Of a stretch of DNA of 24,509 nucleotides, positions 8,301 to 15,506 are shown one piece after another. Numbering within the stretch: the stretch's first letter is position 1; each line of letters begins with the position of its first letter. The DNA is from a virus, in IMG/VR virus record IMGVR_UViG_3300045996_000148, positions 1 through 24,509 of that record. One strand, written 5' to 3'. Both the position numbers and the translations under genes were made by a program. The notes under the pieces are model-generated. The model saw only the letters and a program-made list of their open reading frames with translations. It was not told the DNA's origin and ran no database searches.

Positions 8301-10259
8301 CAACTGCACGGCGCCCGGCAACCTATCGCCCAATTGCTGCCGCAATTCCTCCATTTGCACGGCGGATTTTCCGGCGATTTGCGACAAAGCCGTGAAAATG
8401 CCCTGCAACTGTTCTAGCGAAAGTTTATTGACCCGCCCGGCTTCCGCGACCGAGATAAAGACGTCCTTGGTCTTCTGGCCTTCAAGCACCGTGCCCTTGG
8501 TTGAGACGGCGAACTTGGTGTACTGATCGGCCAAAGCGCCGAACTGAATACCAAGCCGGTCAGCCGTGCGCCGGATGAAATCAAGTTCTTCCGCGATTAC
8601 CGACTTGTCGCCCTGCGCGATCACGTTAAGCCGGGACTGCGCGGCTTCTAACGTGCGAAAGGCGCTGACGACATTACCGATGCCCTGCACGGCCGCATAC
8701 AAGCCGACATAGCTTGTGGTCAGCGCCAGGACTTCGCCCCGGAGCCGCTGAGTCCAACTCATCGCGGTACGGGACTCGCCGTACAGCGCGCGAAGTGCCG
8801 ATGCGAAGGAATAAGTCTGCGCGCTGGCCTGCCCCATGCCGCTCCCGGCCGCCCGGGCGCCAGCACCAACCGCGTTCAGACCGGCGCCGGCCGCACTGGC
8901 TCCAGCCCCTAGTCCGCGTTGCGCCGCCCCGGTGGAAGCGGCGTCCTGCCGGATGCGGGCGAGGGCGGCGGCCACGGCGTTCTGCGCGGCGGCGAACCGT
9001 TCCTGCTGCTGCCGAAGGGTGTCAACGTCAGTGCCGGTCTGACGAAGCGCCTGCCCCATGCCGTTCAGGCCGGTGCGCTGCGCGAGGTATTCCGCCTTGG
9101 CCTGCGCGGCGGCGGCCCGGGCGCGTTCGAAAGCGGCCGTCAGGGCGGCATTCGGCTCCGTCGTCTTGGCTATCTGCTGCGCCAGATCCTTGACGGCGCC
9201 TTGAGCCGTCTGCCACTCCCGGCGGGTTTCCAGCATCGCCCGGCGTTGCGCGTCAAAACTGCGTTGCAGGGTGGCAGTCGACCCGGCGGCGAGCTTGGCC
9301 ATGGCGGCATCGGCCTGTGTCGCCGAAACGGCCAACTGCTGAAACTCGGATTCCGCCTTGTTGAGAGCGGCATTCTCCCGATCGAGGGCGGTTGCCGCTT
9401 CCTCGGCGGCACCCTTAAGCTGCTTCTGAGACAGGGCCGCCGTCCGCACGGCCGCCTGCATCTCCTTATAGGACTGCGCCGCCCGGGCGAGCGCCGTTGA
9501 CTGCTGTTCGAAGGTCGCGGCGGCTGTGGAAAGCTCACCCTGGAGACGGTTGATCGTCCCGCCGGTCGCCGCCGCCTGAGTCCGCGTTTCGGCCAACCGC
9601 TCATTCAACGCGGTGAGCTTGGCTTTCTTCTTCTCCAGGCTCTCGCCCGCCGCCTCGACCGCGCTCTTGAGGGTCTGTGTCGGCCGTGCTGCGGCGGCAA
9701 GCTCCGTCTTGTACCGCTCCAGCCGCTCGGCAACCCGTGTGATCGCCGCTTCCTGCTTGGCAATCGCCTCGACCGTGCGCGTCTCCGCCCGGTGCAATTT
9801 CTCGCGCTCGGCCGTCGACTGGCGGAGGGCTTGATTAAGCTCGGTCTGCGCCTGTTTGGATGCGGCCACGGTCTGCTGCTGCGCCTTGACGGCCGCACCG
9901 CTGGCTTCCGTTTCTGTACGCAGTTTGGCCGTCGCCGTCGCCGCTTCGGCCGCCTGTTTCTCAAGCTGATCAAGGGCCGCCGCCGCCTTGCGACTCTCGC
10001 CGGCCAGGCGGCTTGTCGCCTGGAATGCCCGGTCAAGCTCGCCCGCGATCTTGGCGGCGCCCGACTCACCCTTGAACTTCTTTTGCAGATCGGTAAGCGC
10101 GATACCCAGGCGGGTAAGGGCGGTGTCCGTTTTACCGGCGCTGACTCCGATGGTGTTCTGCGCGTCAACAAGGGACTTCAGCGCATCCTTGACGCTATCG
10201 ACGGCCTTACTTGCTTCGTTCTTAGCCCTGATGACTAACTCAACGTCTTTTTTAGCCAT
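5340..10259 (-). CDS. Tape measure protein with embedded transglycosylase-like domain (1639 aa)
   Basis: Start ATG at 10259 has GAGGG 9 nt upstream and lies 5 nt after the frameshift extension stop, as expected for lambda H after GT. Residues about 1-440 are Ala/Gln/Glu/Lys-rich coiled coil. Residues about 500-700 match the tape-measure domain (EELDFIRRTADRLGIQFGAL, QMEELRQQLGDRLPGAVQLM). Hydrophobic segments lie near 766-866. Residues about 1110-1260 form a lysozyme/transglycosylase-like domain with candidate catalytic Glu1120 in AVESGGRA and the motif TATGAGQFI. More helical repeats and a C-terminal region with several GG/NHSGG turns follow. The protein sets tail length, fills the tube and probably opens peptidoglycan during ejection. 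Lambda H is about 850 residues, so this tail should be much longer. Confidence 0.93.
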   Translation of the reverse strand: MAKKDVELVIRAKNEASKAVDSVKDALKSLVDAQNTIGVSAGKTDTALTRLGIALTDLQKKFKGESGAAKIAGELDRAFQATSRLAGESRKAAAALDQLEKQAAEAATATAKLRTETEASGAAVKAQQQTVAASKQAQTELNQALRQSTAEREKLHRAETRTVEAIAKQEAAITRVAERLERYKTELAAAARPTQTLKSAVEAAGESLEKKKAKLTALNERLAETRTQAAATGGTINRLQGELSTAAATFEQQSTALARAAQSYKEMQAAVRTAALSQKQLKGAAEEAATALDRENAALNKAESEFQQLAVSATQADAAMAKLAAGSTATLQRSFDAQRRAMLETRREWQTAQGAVKDLAQQIAKTTEPNAALTAAFERARAAAAQAKAEYLAQRTGLNGMGQALRQTGTDVDTLRQQQERFAAAQNAVAAALARIRQDAASTGAAQRGLGAGASAAGAGLNAVGAGARAAGSGMGQASAQTYSFASALRALYGESRTAMSWTQRLRGEVLALTTSYVGLYAAVQGIGNVVSAFRTLEAAQSRLNVIAQGDKSVIAEELDFIRRTADRLGIQFGALADQYTKFAVSTKGTVLEGQKTKDVFISVAEAGRVNKLSLEQLQGIFTALSQIAGKSAVQMEELRQQLGDRLPGAVQLMADGLGVGVDVLIKMMEQGQVSSTALIGFADALDRRFGSSLPEALKSTSTELGKLENASFKALLTIGASTFIEKFTETIRELNKALSSADAEAFFKRVGVVLGGLMDLLSAAIRHFDLLVAAMMAVIGVKITPFILALGAQFSALYTNLAKTPAQLTGVATAARTSAASVGVLTTAMLGLRAAILALVSSTGIGLLITGISIAIGAWATQADKATEALNSHQKILDQVKNAYDKAGGAVKDWAAEIAKSSTTQAVANLAKLREELQDIRDDTDVPFFGGLGRVTLPVRREIEALLAGFKKGTISAIDFKARIDALAQANPAFKQAVAVSFLEAADNAAVAEVNIAKAEAVLAVLNGTASDTQMKLLGLGGSTDDAAGALARAQEAAKKFKASLDQIKAAIPGISVEMKRLKDLQEIDTLYNAAKLNAKTPEEVALLDRTRDEARAGINAEAAEKIAKAIVDKIVAVESGGRALAKNNVSTATGAGQFIEKTWLALFKQYFPERAAGMTEPMMLELRKDAALSKKLVEAYATENAKVLQDAGLAVSEAALYLAHFLGPNGAVKVLKKFAEDPNAPVKGLLSDKAIESNPTVLKGKSVGDVIGYATEKMGITDAQVAMVQEVVKLQDKSVDAQVKFNEEVRRGNEDRLFEAEQTRLTNAGLEKQAAINAAIREAEQKAIKDKVILEQADRQAIIDSTAALFDQTKAHELANEKVDKLIALRNELREQYELAQQTGDTAAEDATYQAILAINGQLALAIQQAIAMWEAIGGPAADAAIAKLRTMAVTTQTSGQQALIRWKEVGEYAAGGLANAFDSFAQKVVEGQSAFAAARDAFLQFASDFLRMIAQMIIQTVILNALKTAFPGTFGVAANHSGGIAGSSNRSRQVSPMWFANAVQYHNGGIAGLRPNEVPTILERGEEVLTSSDPRHRFNIGQAADNNNAAPAMTPKIVNAFDTASFLEAALNSKVGERAILNFVRANPGAFKQALG

Positions 10260-10264
10260 CAGGA

Positions 10265-10938
10265 TCAGCCCTCATTCAAGCGGTTCACAGTCTCGCGGAA
10301 CAGCTTGCCCGCTTCTTTCGATAGGACACTGGAGACGGCCATTTGCAACAGCGTGGCGCGGGTAGCCTCCAGATGGTTGATATGTCGTACCACAATTGCG
10401 GCCTCATCCCAAACCATACCGAGAGGGTAATTTTGCGCTTCAGTGTGCCCATTAGCCAACAAGAGGGAGACTTGTGTTCGAAGCCCCCACACCCACGCCT
10501 TCAGCGTCAGCGGTTCAGGCTGTTGAGAAGATTCGTGGTCCCGGTTGCGGCTCTTATGACCGTCTCGACTACTTTTTTTAGGTCTTGATCCGTGGCGAAG
10601 GTGTGGCCCATCAACAGATCAAGCGCCTCGACCTGGACCGGCAGAGGCAAAGTGCGAACAATATCAACAGCTTCCGGCTCACCCGCCGCGAGCGCGATCA
10701 TCTCACTGGCGGCATCCGGTGCTATCTCCAACAAAGTGCGGCCCATGGTCGCCATGTCGGCCGGCGGCATACCGTCTTCGCCCTGCCGGATGAACCGATC
10801 GAACAGAAGGGTCATGGCGGCGCCGTGGTGGCGGACCAAGGCGCTTATGTCCTGGAGGGACAGGCCCCGCACGGCGAATGAATCGCCGCCCGGGACCGTC
10901 ACACTGGAGGACGGCAATCGAAGATCGCGCAGCCCCAT
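10265..10938 (-). CDS. Tail assembly chaperone, frameshifted long form (GT-like fusion, 224 aa)
   Basis: Ribosomes reading the G-like gene that slip back one base at A-AAA-AAA (10573-10579) continue through an open -1 frame to the TGA at 10265. The product is 122 residues of the short form plus 102 new residues beginning SSRDGHKSRNR. The T-like extension contains AWVWGLRTQVSLLLANGH and YPLGMVWDEA, typical of tail-chaperone T domains, and has no start with a convincing ribosome site of its own. In lambda the G:GT ratio matters, and GT links the tape measure to tube subunits. Gene order (tube protein, chaperones, tape measure) is the same here. The length of the open -1 frame and the perfect slippery heptamer are directly visible; expression in vivo is inferred. 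Confidence 0.85.
10507..10938 (-). CDS. Tail assembly chaperone, short form (G-like, 143 aa)
   Basis: Starts with an ATG overlapping the tail tube stop by one nucleotide (TAATG). The 143-residue protein begins MGLRDLRLPSSSVTVPGG and continues FAVRGLSLQDISALVRHHG, a pattern common in siphovirus tail assembly chaperones. It is then mostly helical and ends NLLNSLNR. It is expected to coat the tape measure during tail assembly and to be absent from finished virions. The slippery heptamer lies 22 codons before its stop, giving the longer GT-like product described separately. Confidence 0.85.
   Translation of the reverse strand: MGLRDLRLPSSSVTVPGGDSFAVRGLSLQDISALVRHHGAAMTLLFDRFIRQGEDGMPPADMATMGRTLLEIAPDAASEMIALAAGEPEAVDIVRTLPLPVQVEALDLLMGHTFATDQDLKKVVETVIRAATGTTNLLNSLNR
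10573..10579 (-). promoter_or_regulatory. Programmed -1 ribosomal frameshift heptamer (A AAA AAA, followed by G)
   Basis: On the coding strand the G-like frame reads CTA AAA AAA GTA. This places A-AAA-AAA in the X-XXY-YYZ register needed for a simultaneous -1 slip of both tRNAs. The -1 frame stays open for 102 codons downstream and encodes a T-like chaperone domain. Position, phase and neighbours match the lambda G/GT signal, although lambda uses G-GGA-AAG. I did not identify a convincing downstream stimulatory stem-loop or pseudoknot by eye. Confidence 0.85.
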
Positions 10939-11705
10939 TACAGCGGCCGACCGTCAACATAGATCGCTTCGGCGAATGTGGGCTTAAGCGCCTCAATCGA
11001 GAAGGGAATTGTCTGCCACTCATCCCCCTTAAGCGCGTAATCTCCGTTCGGGGTGACTTTAATCCATGGCATGATGTAGTCCTTATTCTCGCCTTTCGGG
11101 TTGTTGGCGATGTACCGCAAGGCGCCCTCAACCGGAGTCGAGCCCGAGATGACTCGGGTGCGCGTGCTGGACAGCACGGCATAGGTCACGGTCAGATCGT
11201 CGCCACTGACGATGGCGCCGCCGGCAATAATCTCAAGCATACCGGTGTCCGTATTGATCCGGTAATCGGTGTTGAGAACATGCGTGGTCGCGCCCGTGGC
11301 GACGGTTAGGCCGGTCGGGTTGATCTTGCGATGGCCCACGGGATTCGCCGTCGTCAAGCCAAGCTGGTAAAACATGCCCGGCACCACATCGGTAAGAGTA
11401 TAGCCGGTGCTGGCAACGGCGGACTGAGTCAGCACCGAAGCACTGCCGAAAAAGAACAACGCGGTATTTTCAGGACTGATGTTGTCGGTCGTGAATGATC
11501 CGGTGCGGGTGGTTTCCAGCGGAACGCTATCATCCTTCTCGCGGATACCGGCATCCGACGAATAGTGATCCAGCGTCTCGCTTTCGATCGTCAGGCTGAA
11601 CTCAGGCGTGTTGCCGATGTAAAGGTAACCGGCCGGTGTTTGGGTGCCAGGAAGGAAACGGCTGAAGTAAACCATGCCGCGCCCAAGCGTGTAGTTCTGT
11701 GCCAT
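10938..11705 (-). CDS. Major tail tube protein (255 aa)
   Basis: ATG at 11705 is preceded by a strong AGGAG 6 nt upstream, suiting a highly expressed structural protein. The sequence is beta-rich and lacks hydrophobic segments: YTLGRGMVYFSRF at the start, a typical tube core (GNTPEFSLTIESETLDHYSS), a middle insertion (residues about 120-190, including TGLTVATGATTHV) and a C-terminal strand set ending AIYVDGRPL. It lies between the tail terminator and the chaperone pair, the position of lambda V. It polymerises around the tape measure into the tail tube. Assignment is secure from position and pattern; the exact subfamily is not claimed. Confidence 0.85.
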   Translation of the reverse strand: MAQNYTLGRGMVYFSRFLPGTQTPAGYLYIGNTPEFSLTIESETLDHYSSDAGIREKDDSVPLETTRTGSFTTDNISPENTALFFFGSASVLTQSAVASTGYTLTDVVPGMFYQLGLTTANPVGHRKINPTGLTVATGATTHVLNTDYRINTDTGMLEIIAGGAIVSGDDLTVTYAVLSSTRTRVISGSTPVEGALRYIANNPKGENKDYIMPWIKVTPNGDYALKGDEWQTIPFSIEALKPTFAEAIYVDGRPL

Positions 11706-11728
11706 CTTTATCTCCTATAGTCGCACGA

Positions 11729-12217
11729 TCACGCAAACGGATCGGCTAAGTCCTCAACCATGTCGATTACTAACGATAACCAGAAGTAAGCCTTTGCGCT
11801 CACTTCATCGGGCGGGCGAACAACACCCGGCCCAATTCGAATATTCGAGATTTCTCTCATCCCGAATGCGGTTCCGTCGTTGACCCGCCGCTTTTCTTGC
11901 GCGAGCCGGCGCTTGACGTCGGCCATCAGCACATGCGCGGGATCGGTCGGATTCCTGAAATCATCCTCGACAAACCCTTGAATCATCAGGTCCCACCCGC
12001 CGGCCAAATCCTTGCTGTCGCGCGGCGAAACAAGCTGATCCAGCGGCAACGGCACCTCCAGGATGCTCACCATCGGGATAGGATCGCGCTCGCCGAAGAT
12101 GATCCGGCCGCGATAGACCCGCCCGGCAAGATCGGTCTGATAGCCGCCGGCTACGCTGATTTCTTCAAGCGCCGCCGTGAGCGCCTTCAGAACCTTCAAG
12201 CGGAAGGGATCAGGCAT
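11729..12217 (-). CDS. Tail terminator / completion protein (U position, 162 aa)
   Basis: ATG at 12217 has GGAG 9 nt upstream and comes 3 nt after the Z-like stop. The protein starts with an amphipathic helix (FRLKVLKALTAALEEIS), followed by strands (GRVYRGRIIFGERDPIPMVSILEVP), a central GGWDLMIQGFVED block and a C-terminal AYFWLSLVIDMVEDL strand. This helix-then-sheet order fits tail terminator proteins that cap the tube and allow head joining. Location immediately before the tube protein matches lambda U. No enzymatic motif or membrane segment is seen. Function is assigned by synteny plus general fold pattern. Confidence 0.72.
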   Translation of the reverse strand: MPDPFRLKVLKALTAALEEISVAGGYQTDLAGRVYRGRIIFGERDPIPMVSILEVPLPLDQLVSPRDSKDLAGGWDLMIQGFVEDDFRNPTDPAHVLMADVKRRLAQEKRRVNDGTAFGMREISNIRIGPGVVRPPDEVSAKAYFWLSLVIDMVEDLADPFA

Positions 12218-12220
12218 GGC

Positions 12221-12814
12221 TCAAAGCTCCAGCAAGCGTAAGAACTCGGCTTCAAGGAATGCCGCCGTCTCAGGCGCGATTTCCTCGGAGACGGTTCGAA
12301 ATACTTGATCGACACTTGGGCCATAGAGAAGGTATAGCCCCTTCTCCATCTTAACGGCTTTCTTTTTATTCTGGAGAGACTCACCCGGGCGCAAGCGGAT
12401 CGCCAAGCCCATGTTGAACTTGGTATCGACCGAGCCCTTGCCCTGCCGCAACTTGATCAGAAAGGCGCGGCGCATGTACTTGGCGCGGCCGGGCGCAACC
12501 TCGACCCGCACCCCGGCGCCCCTTGCCGGCGAGCCGGCCGCGAACCGTGCGAGCGAAGTTGCCCGCTGGCGACCAGTGATCCTGGACTCCAGATCGTTAC
12601 CGCTGGCCTGCTTGCTGACCAACAGCCGGCCGGCGGACGGCTGGAGGTACGCCGCCGGGAAATTGACCTGGCGCCGGATTTCGCGCGCCGACTGCGCCCG
12701 GGCGCGTTCGGACGTCTTGTTGATCGCCCGCACAGCCGAGAGCCGGATATTGTCTTTCACATCCGTCATGCTGTTGAGGGCGGCCAAGCCGTCGACATAC
12801 ACCGCGTAACTCAT
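12221..12814 (-). CDS. Minor tail protein Z-like (197 aa)
   Basis: Overlaps the upstream connector gene by 4 nt (ATGA). The protein is basic: AVRAINKTSERARAQSAREI near the N-terminus, then RQVNFPAAYL, an SGNDLESRITGRQRATSLARF block and an AFLIKLRQGKGS segment, ending in an acidic helix (ETAAFLEAEFLRLLEL). The AINKT-RAR...VNFPAAYL pattern matches the lambda Z/minor tail Z family, which acts in tail completion and head-tail joining. Length (lambda Z is 192 residues) and map position just before U agree. Confidence 0.83.
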   Translation of the reverse strand: MSYAVYVDGLAALNSMTDVKDNIRLSAVRAINKTSERARAQSAREIRRQVNFPAAYLQPSAGRLLVSKQASGNDLESRITGRQRATSLARFAAGSPARGAGVRVEVAPGRAKYMRRAFLIKLRQGKGSVDTKFNMGLAIRLRPGESLQNKKKAVKMEKGLYLLYGPSVDQVFRTVSEEIAPETAAFLEAEFLRLLEL

Positions 12815-13185
12815 TCCGGGATATCCTGCGGTACGGGCAAGCCGATCCGTTGCGCGGCCGACAGGCTGACCACCTCGACCGTCACTGTAGGACCGTCGCG
12901 CGGGATCACGTTATCGACCCTGTATGCCTCGTCGGCGGAAACCACCACGACGGCGCGATTGTCGGGATTGATTTCGTCCCGCCAGAAAATCAGCTTCGGC
13001 ACCACTTCCTGATGCTCGGCGTACCCGAGCGACGTCCCGCGCATGTCACCCAAAGCGTCAGCCTTGGTGTGTACGCGGACATGGCAAATGACGGGCTCTT
13101 GGCCCTCCACGACATAGAGAGCGCGAACCTTCATCGCGTCATGCAGCGCCTTCCGGCTGCGCATCTTTATGTCGCGGAGAGTCAT
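12811..13185 (-). CDS. Probable head-tail connector, FII-like (124 aa)
   Basis: A 124-residue protein starting MTLRDIKMRSRKALHDAMK, followed by beta strands (VRALYVVEG, VICHVRVHTK), a central KLIFWRDEI and a run AVVVVSADEAYRVDNVIPRDG typical of small beta-barrel head-completion proteins. It lies after the FI-position pair and before Z, where lambda has FII. No strong Shine-Dalgarno is visible, so translation may depend on the gene 5 nt upstream. Family identity is inferred from order and predicted beta content. Confidence 0.62.
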   Translation of the reverse strand: MTLRDIKMRSRKALHDAMKVRALYVVEGQEPVICHVRVHTKADALGDMRGTSLGYAEHQEVVPKLIFWRDEINPDNRAVVVVSADEAYRVDNVIPRDGPTVTVEVVSLSAAQRIGLPVPQDIPE

Positions 13186-13190
13186 GCCGC

Positions 13191-13517
13191 TTACTCGTTG
13201 GGCTTGGCGGGCGGCGGCTCGGCCGGCGGCACGGGTTGCGGCTCGACCGGCTGCGATGCGGCCACTTTGTCGCCCGCGACGGCGCCCGGGATCAGGGTAG
13301 AGGTAGCCGGCGGCGACAGCGCGGCATCACTACGGCCAACCGTGCTCAGTTCAGACAACGGCTCATCGTCGCCGACGTCCTCGACCGCGCCGGCCTTGCG
13401 CAGATCCTCTAGCTCCTGGCCCTCGCACTCGAAAACGGTACCCACCGGAAATTCAGCCTCGGTTTGCTGATCGTCCAGCGTCCGCGCGATGGTGTGAATT
13501 GCTCTTACCTTGGCCAT
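13191..13517 (-). CDS. FI-position hypothetical protein, paralogue 2 (108 aa)
   Basis: ATG at 13517 follows a strong GGAGG 5 nt upstream. The N-terminal half (VRAIHTIARTL... EFPVGTVFECEGQELEDLRKAGAVED) follows the same pattern as the preceding gene's N-terminal half. The C-terminal half is low-complexity, rich in Pro, Ala, Glu and Ser (VEPQPVPPAEPPPAKPNE), and probably disordered. The position between capsid and FII-like genes is that of lambda FI, a packaging accessory protein. I cannot show homology to FI, so this is a positional hint only. It may bind the capsid or terminase, or be a linker protein. Confidence 0.7.
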   Translation of the reverse strand: MAKVRAIHTIARTLDDQQTEAEFPVGTVFECEGQELEDLRKAGAVEDVGDDEPLSELSTVGRSDAALSPPATSTLIPGAVAGDKVAASQPVEPQPVPPAEPPPAKPNE

Positions 13518-13529
13518 GTCATCCTCCCG

Positions 13530-13910
13530 TTAGACCAGATCGGAAACGTCGTCATCCTTGCTGGATTTCTGCTTCGCGGTTGCCCGCTTCTGGCTCGCCT
13601 TCGGCTCATCCGAGTCCATCCGTTCCGGCGTGCTGAAAGCGGTTGCTTCCGCGCCCTCGGGATCGGTGGAATTGGCCGGATCGAAACCGGTTGTGTGAAT
13701 ATCCTGGCTCGGCTGTGACACCGCCGTTTTATCGCCTTCAACGATGGCGCCGATCTTCAGCAGCACCTCGGCGTCTTCGGCGGAAAGGTCCACGGTCTTG
13801 CCGGCTTCGATGATTTCGATTTCCGGCTCCACGGCCGGCTCAGTTTGTGTCGCGTTCCGACCCGGCTTGACGGCCTTGTGGATCGTGCGAACGGCTTTGT
13901 ACTGCGGCAT
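13530..13910 (-). CDS. FI-position hypothetical protein, paralogue 1 (126 aa)
   Basis: ATG at 13910 has GGAG 7 nt upstream. Residues about 1-60 (YKAVRTIHKAV... IEIIEAGKTVDLSAEDAEVL, then LKIGAIVEGD) form a small domain mirrored in the next gene. The C-terminal half is charged and low-complexity (SDEPKASQKRATAKQKSSKDDD) and likely disordered. A basic then acidic tail could bind DNA or another head protein. No catalytic motif is seen. It lies directly downstream of the major capsid gene after a GC-rich hairpin. Function is unknown; its place suggests a packaging or head-completion accessory. Confidence 0.72.
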   Translation of the reverse strand: MPQYKAVRTIHKAVKPGRNATQTEPAVEPEIEIIEAGKTVDLSAEDAEVLLKIGAIVEGDKTAVSQPSQDIHTTGFDPANSTDPEGAEATAFSTPERMDSDEPKASQKRATAKQKSSKDDDVSDLV

Positions 13911-13936
13911 TGATTATCTCCCCGGGGATTGGCAGA

Positions 13937-13954
13937 CGGCGGCCCGCGAGCCGC
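13937..13954 (-). other. GC-rich hairpin after the major capsid gene
   Basis: A perfect 6-bp inverted repeat (GGCGGC / GCCGCC) with a 6-nt loop lies in the short gap between the capsid stop and the next start. No U-tract follows, so it is not a standard intrinsic terminator. It could slow polymerase or protect the 3' end of the abundant capsid message. Confidence 0.4.
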
Positions 13955-13965
13955 CATCAGTTGCT

Positions 13966-15018
13966 TTAGGCAAGCACGGTCGCACGGAAGGTCGCGTTAG
14001 GATTCACCGGGACCATCAGCGGCGCGGACTGAGTCAGGATGTGCTCGATCGCCGGGTCATTGGTCGGCACGAAGTTCCTGGGGAAGATGGGCAAGGCGTT
14101 GAATGCCGCGTGAAGATCCTGGATCATGCCAAAGCAGCGATAGCCCTGGACCTGCGGCCCGGTGAGCACCACATCCTTGCTCGACATAAAACGTGTAACA
14201 GTACCGGCTATCGTATACCAATCGTTGTATACATAAACATCCAGACCGATACCCAAAGTGCCGACATACCGCGCTTCAGTATTTCCAGCAACAAGCCCAC
14301 GTTCAAGAGCAACATTGGAGCCTCGCTTATTCAAATCCATCAGATCGAGGATTTCAGCGTTTTTCCGCATTACCTTCCAAACGTCCGAACCGATCGTAAT
14401 GCGATTTGGTGCACCGCCAAACTCGGCATCCGTCATGGTGTCAATCCAGGTTTGGATATTATCCAGGATGGAGACACCGGAATCGCCCCACCGGGCGCCC
14501 ACGCCGAGCACGATGCTATGACCGGACGCACGGCCGAAATCGATCAGGCGCGCGGGTGAATCGTCGCCCTCGATCCGTACTGCGGACTCGATGATCGCCT
14601 TGGCCGCCATATATTCCCAAAGCCGTTCCACCGCGAGCCGGTGATACGCGAGAATGTCAGCCTTGATCGCATTGTAGCGCGCGCCGGGCGAAGTGGTACC
14701 GGCCGACAGCAACGTACCCGGGCGCTTGGTGATAACCCGTGTCGGAGTGATAGGATCAAGTGCCTTGACATAGGCAGGCTTGAACCGGGCCATCCGACTA
14801 CCTTCCTCGTAGATCGGTCGGCCTTGGGCCAAGGGCGCGACAAAAGGCGCCAATTTGCGGCCGTTAGTCGGGATCTTCTCAAGGTCGATATACTCGTCTT
14901 CCGAAGTAATAACGTTCGGAAACAGCAAATCCAGCCAATAATTCTGCGGCTGGTCGGTGTCCTGCATGACCGCAAGCAGAGTATGCGTATTCCAGAGTTC
15001 GTATCGCTCGAACGCCAT
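13966..15018 (-). CDS. Major capsid protein, lambda gpE-like (350 aa)
   Basis: ATG at 15018 has GAGG 8 nt upstream. The 350-residue length is close to lambda gpE (341). The N-terminus (MAFERYELWNTHTLLAVMQD) and LDLLFPNVITSEDEYIDLEKI fit the gpE family's N-arm. ALDPITPTRVITKRPG, the internal ITIGSDVWKVM and a C-terminal segment (AFNALPIFPRNFVPTND and later) fit the HK97-fold capsid family. It follows the decoration protein gene, as in lambda D then E. It forms the icosahedral shell. The stretch coding for residues about 205-285 has visibly lower G+C than its neighbours, which may reflect codon preference in a highly expressed gene. Confidence 0.9.
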   Translation of the reverse strand: MAFERYELWNTHTLLAVMQDTDQPQNYWLDLLFPNVITSEDEYIDLEKIPTNGRKLAPFVAPLAQGRPIYEEGSRMARFKPAYVKALDPITPTRVITKRPGTLLSAGTTSPGARYNAIKADILAYHRLAVERLWEYMAAKAIIESAVRIEGDDSPARLIDFGRASGHSIVLGVGARWGDSGVSILDNIQTWIDTMTDAEFGGAPNRITIGSDVWKVMRKNAEILDLMDLNKRGSNVALERGLVAGNTEARYVGTLGIGLDVYVYNDWYTIAGTVTRFMSSKDVVLTGPQVQGYRCFGMIQDLHAAFNALPIFPRNFVPTNDPAIEHILTQSAPLMVPVNPNATFRATVLA

Positions 15019-15047
15019 GGTCTTATCCTCTCAAGTCAAATGCCGCC

Positions 15048-15061
15048 GAGCGATACCGCTC
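15048..15061 (-). other. Small hairpin between decoration and capsid genes
   Basis: A perfect 5-bp stem (GAGCG/CGCTC) with a 4-nt loop sits in the 63-nt gap upstream of the capsid ribosome-binding site. There is no U-run, so it is not a classical terminator. It could be an RNA processing or stability element, or chance. Confidence 0.3.
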
Positions 15062-15081
15062 CTTTGGCTCAGGCAACGCCG

Positions 15082-15480
15082 TTACAGACGCTTGCGGACG
15101 ATAATGTTGGTGGGAGCCGTAGCACCATCGAACGCGGCGCGTTTGTGCGCATCGGTCGTGAAGCTGGAATGCCAGGTCAGGGCGGCAGGATTGAAGTTCC
15201 CCGCGATGAACAACGCAACGGACGTTGTTCCTACACCCGGGACGATCGGGCCGGTTGTGATGCCGACAGCCTTTGGTGCGCCGTCTTGCTCGGCGAGCAC
15301 GACATTACCGCTACCGTCCAAGCCAACCACGGAGAAGGCCGCGAGTGTGGTATCGGCGGCAACCGGGTAGTCCCGGGTGACCACAAGCGGAGTAGGGCCG
15401 CTGAAAAGCTCACTGGAATTATAGGTCAAGCCTTGTTCGAACGAAGCGAACCCGACGTCACCGTATGGAATCGTTACCAT
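15082..15480 (-). CDS. Head decoration protein, lambda gpD-like (132 aa)
   Basis: 132 residues, slightly longer than lambda gpD (110). The central FSVVGLDGSGNVVLAEQDG and the AVGITTGPIVPG and FIAGNFNPAALTWHSSF segments match the gpD decoration family, ending NIIVRKRL. The N-terminal 30 residues form an arm (IPYGDVGFASFEQGLTYNSS) that would bind the capsid lattice. It lies between the protease/scaffold gene and the major capsid gene exactly as in lambda. It trims and stabilises the expanded head at threefold positions. The ribosome site (GGGTGA) is moderate. Confidence 0.88.
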   Translation of the reverse strand: MVTIPYGDVGFASFEQGLTYNSSELFSGPTPLVVTRDYPVAADTTLAAFSVVGLDGSGNVVLAEQDGAPKAVGITTGPIVPGVGTTSVALFIAGNFNPAALTWHSSFTTDAHKRAAFDGATAPTNIIVRKRL

Positions 15481-15506
15481 ATGAAATCACCCGTCAGTTG
15501 GGAGGG

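Noticed and set aside
10265-10492. Separate gene starting at GTG 10492
   Set aside because: No ribosome site precedes the GTG, and the same frame is open upstream to the slippery heptamer, so it is better explained as the frameshift extension.
13937-13954. Intrinsic terminator after the capsid gene
   Set aside because: The stem is GC-rich, but no U-tract follows it on the transcribed strand.
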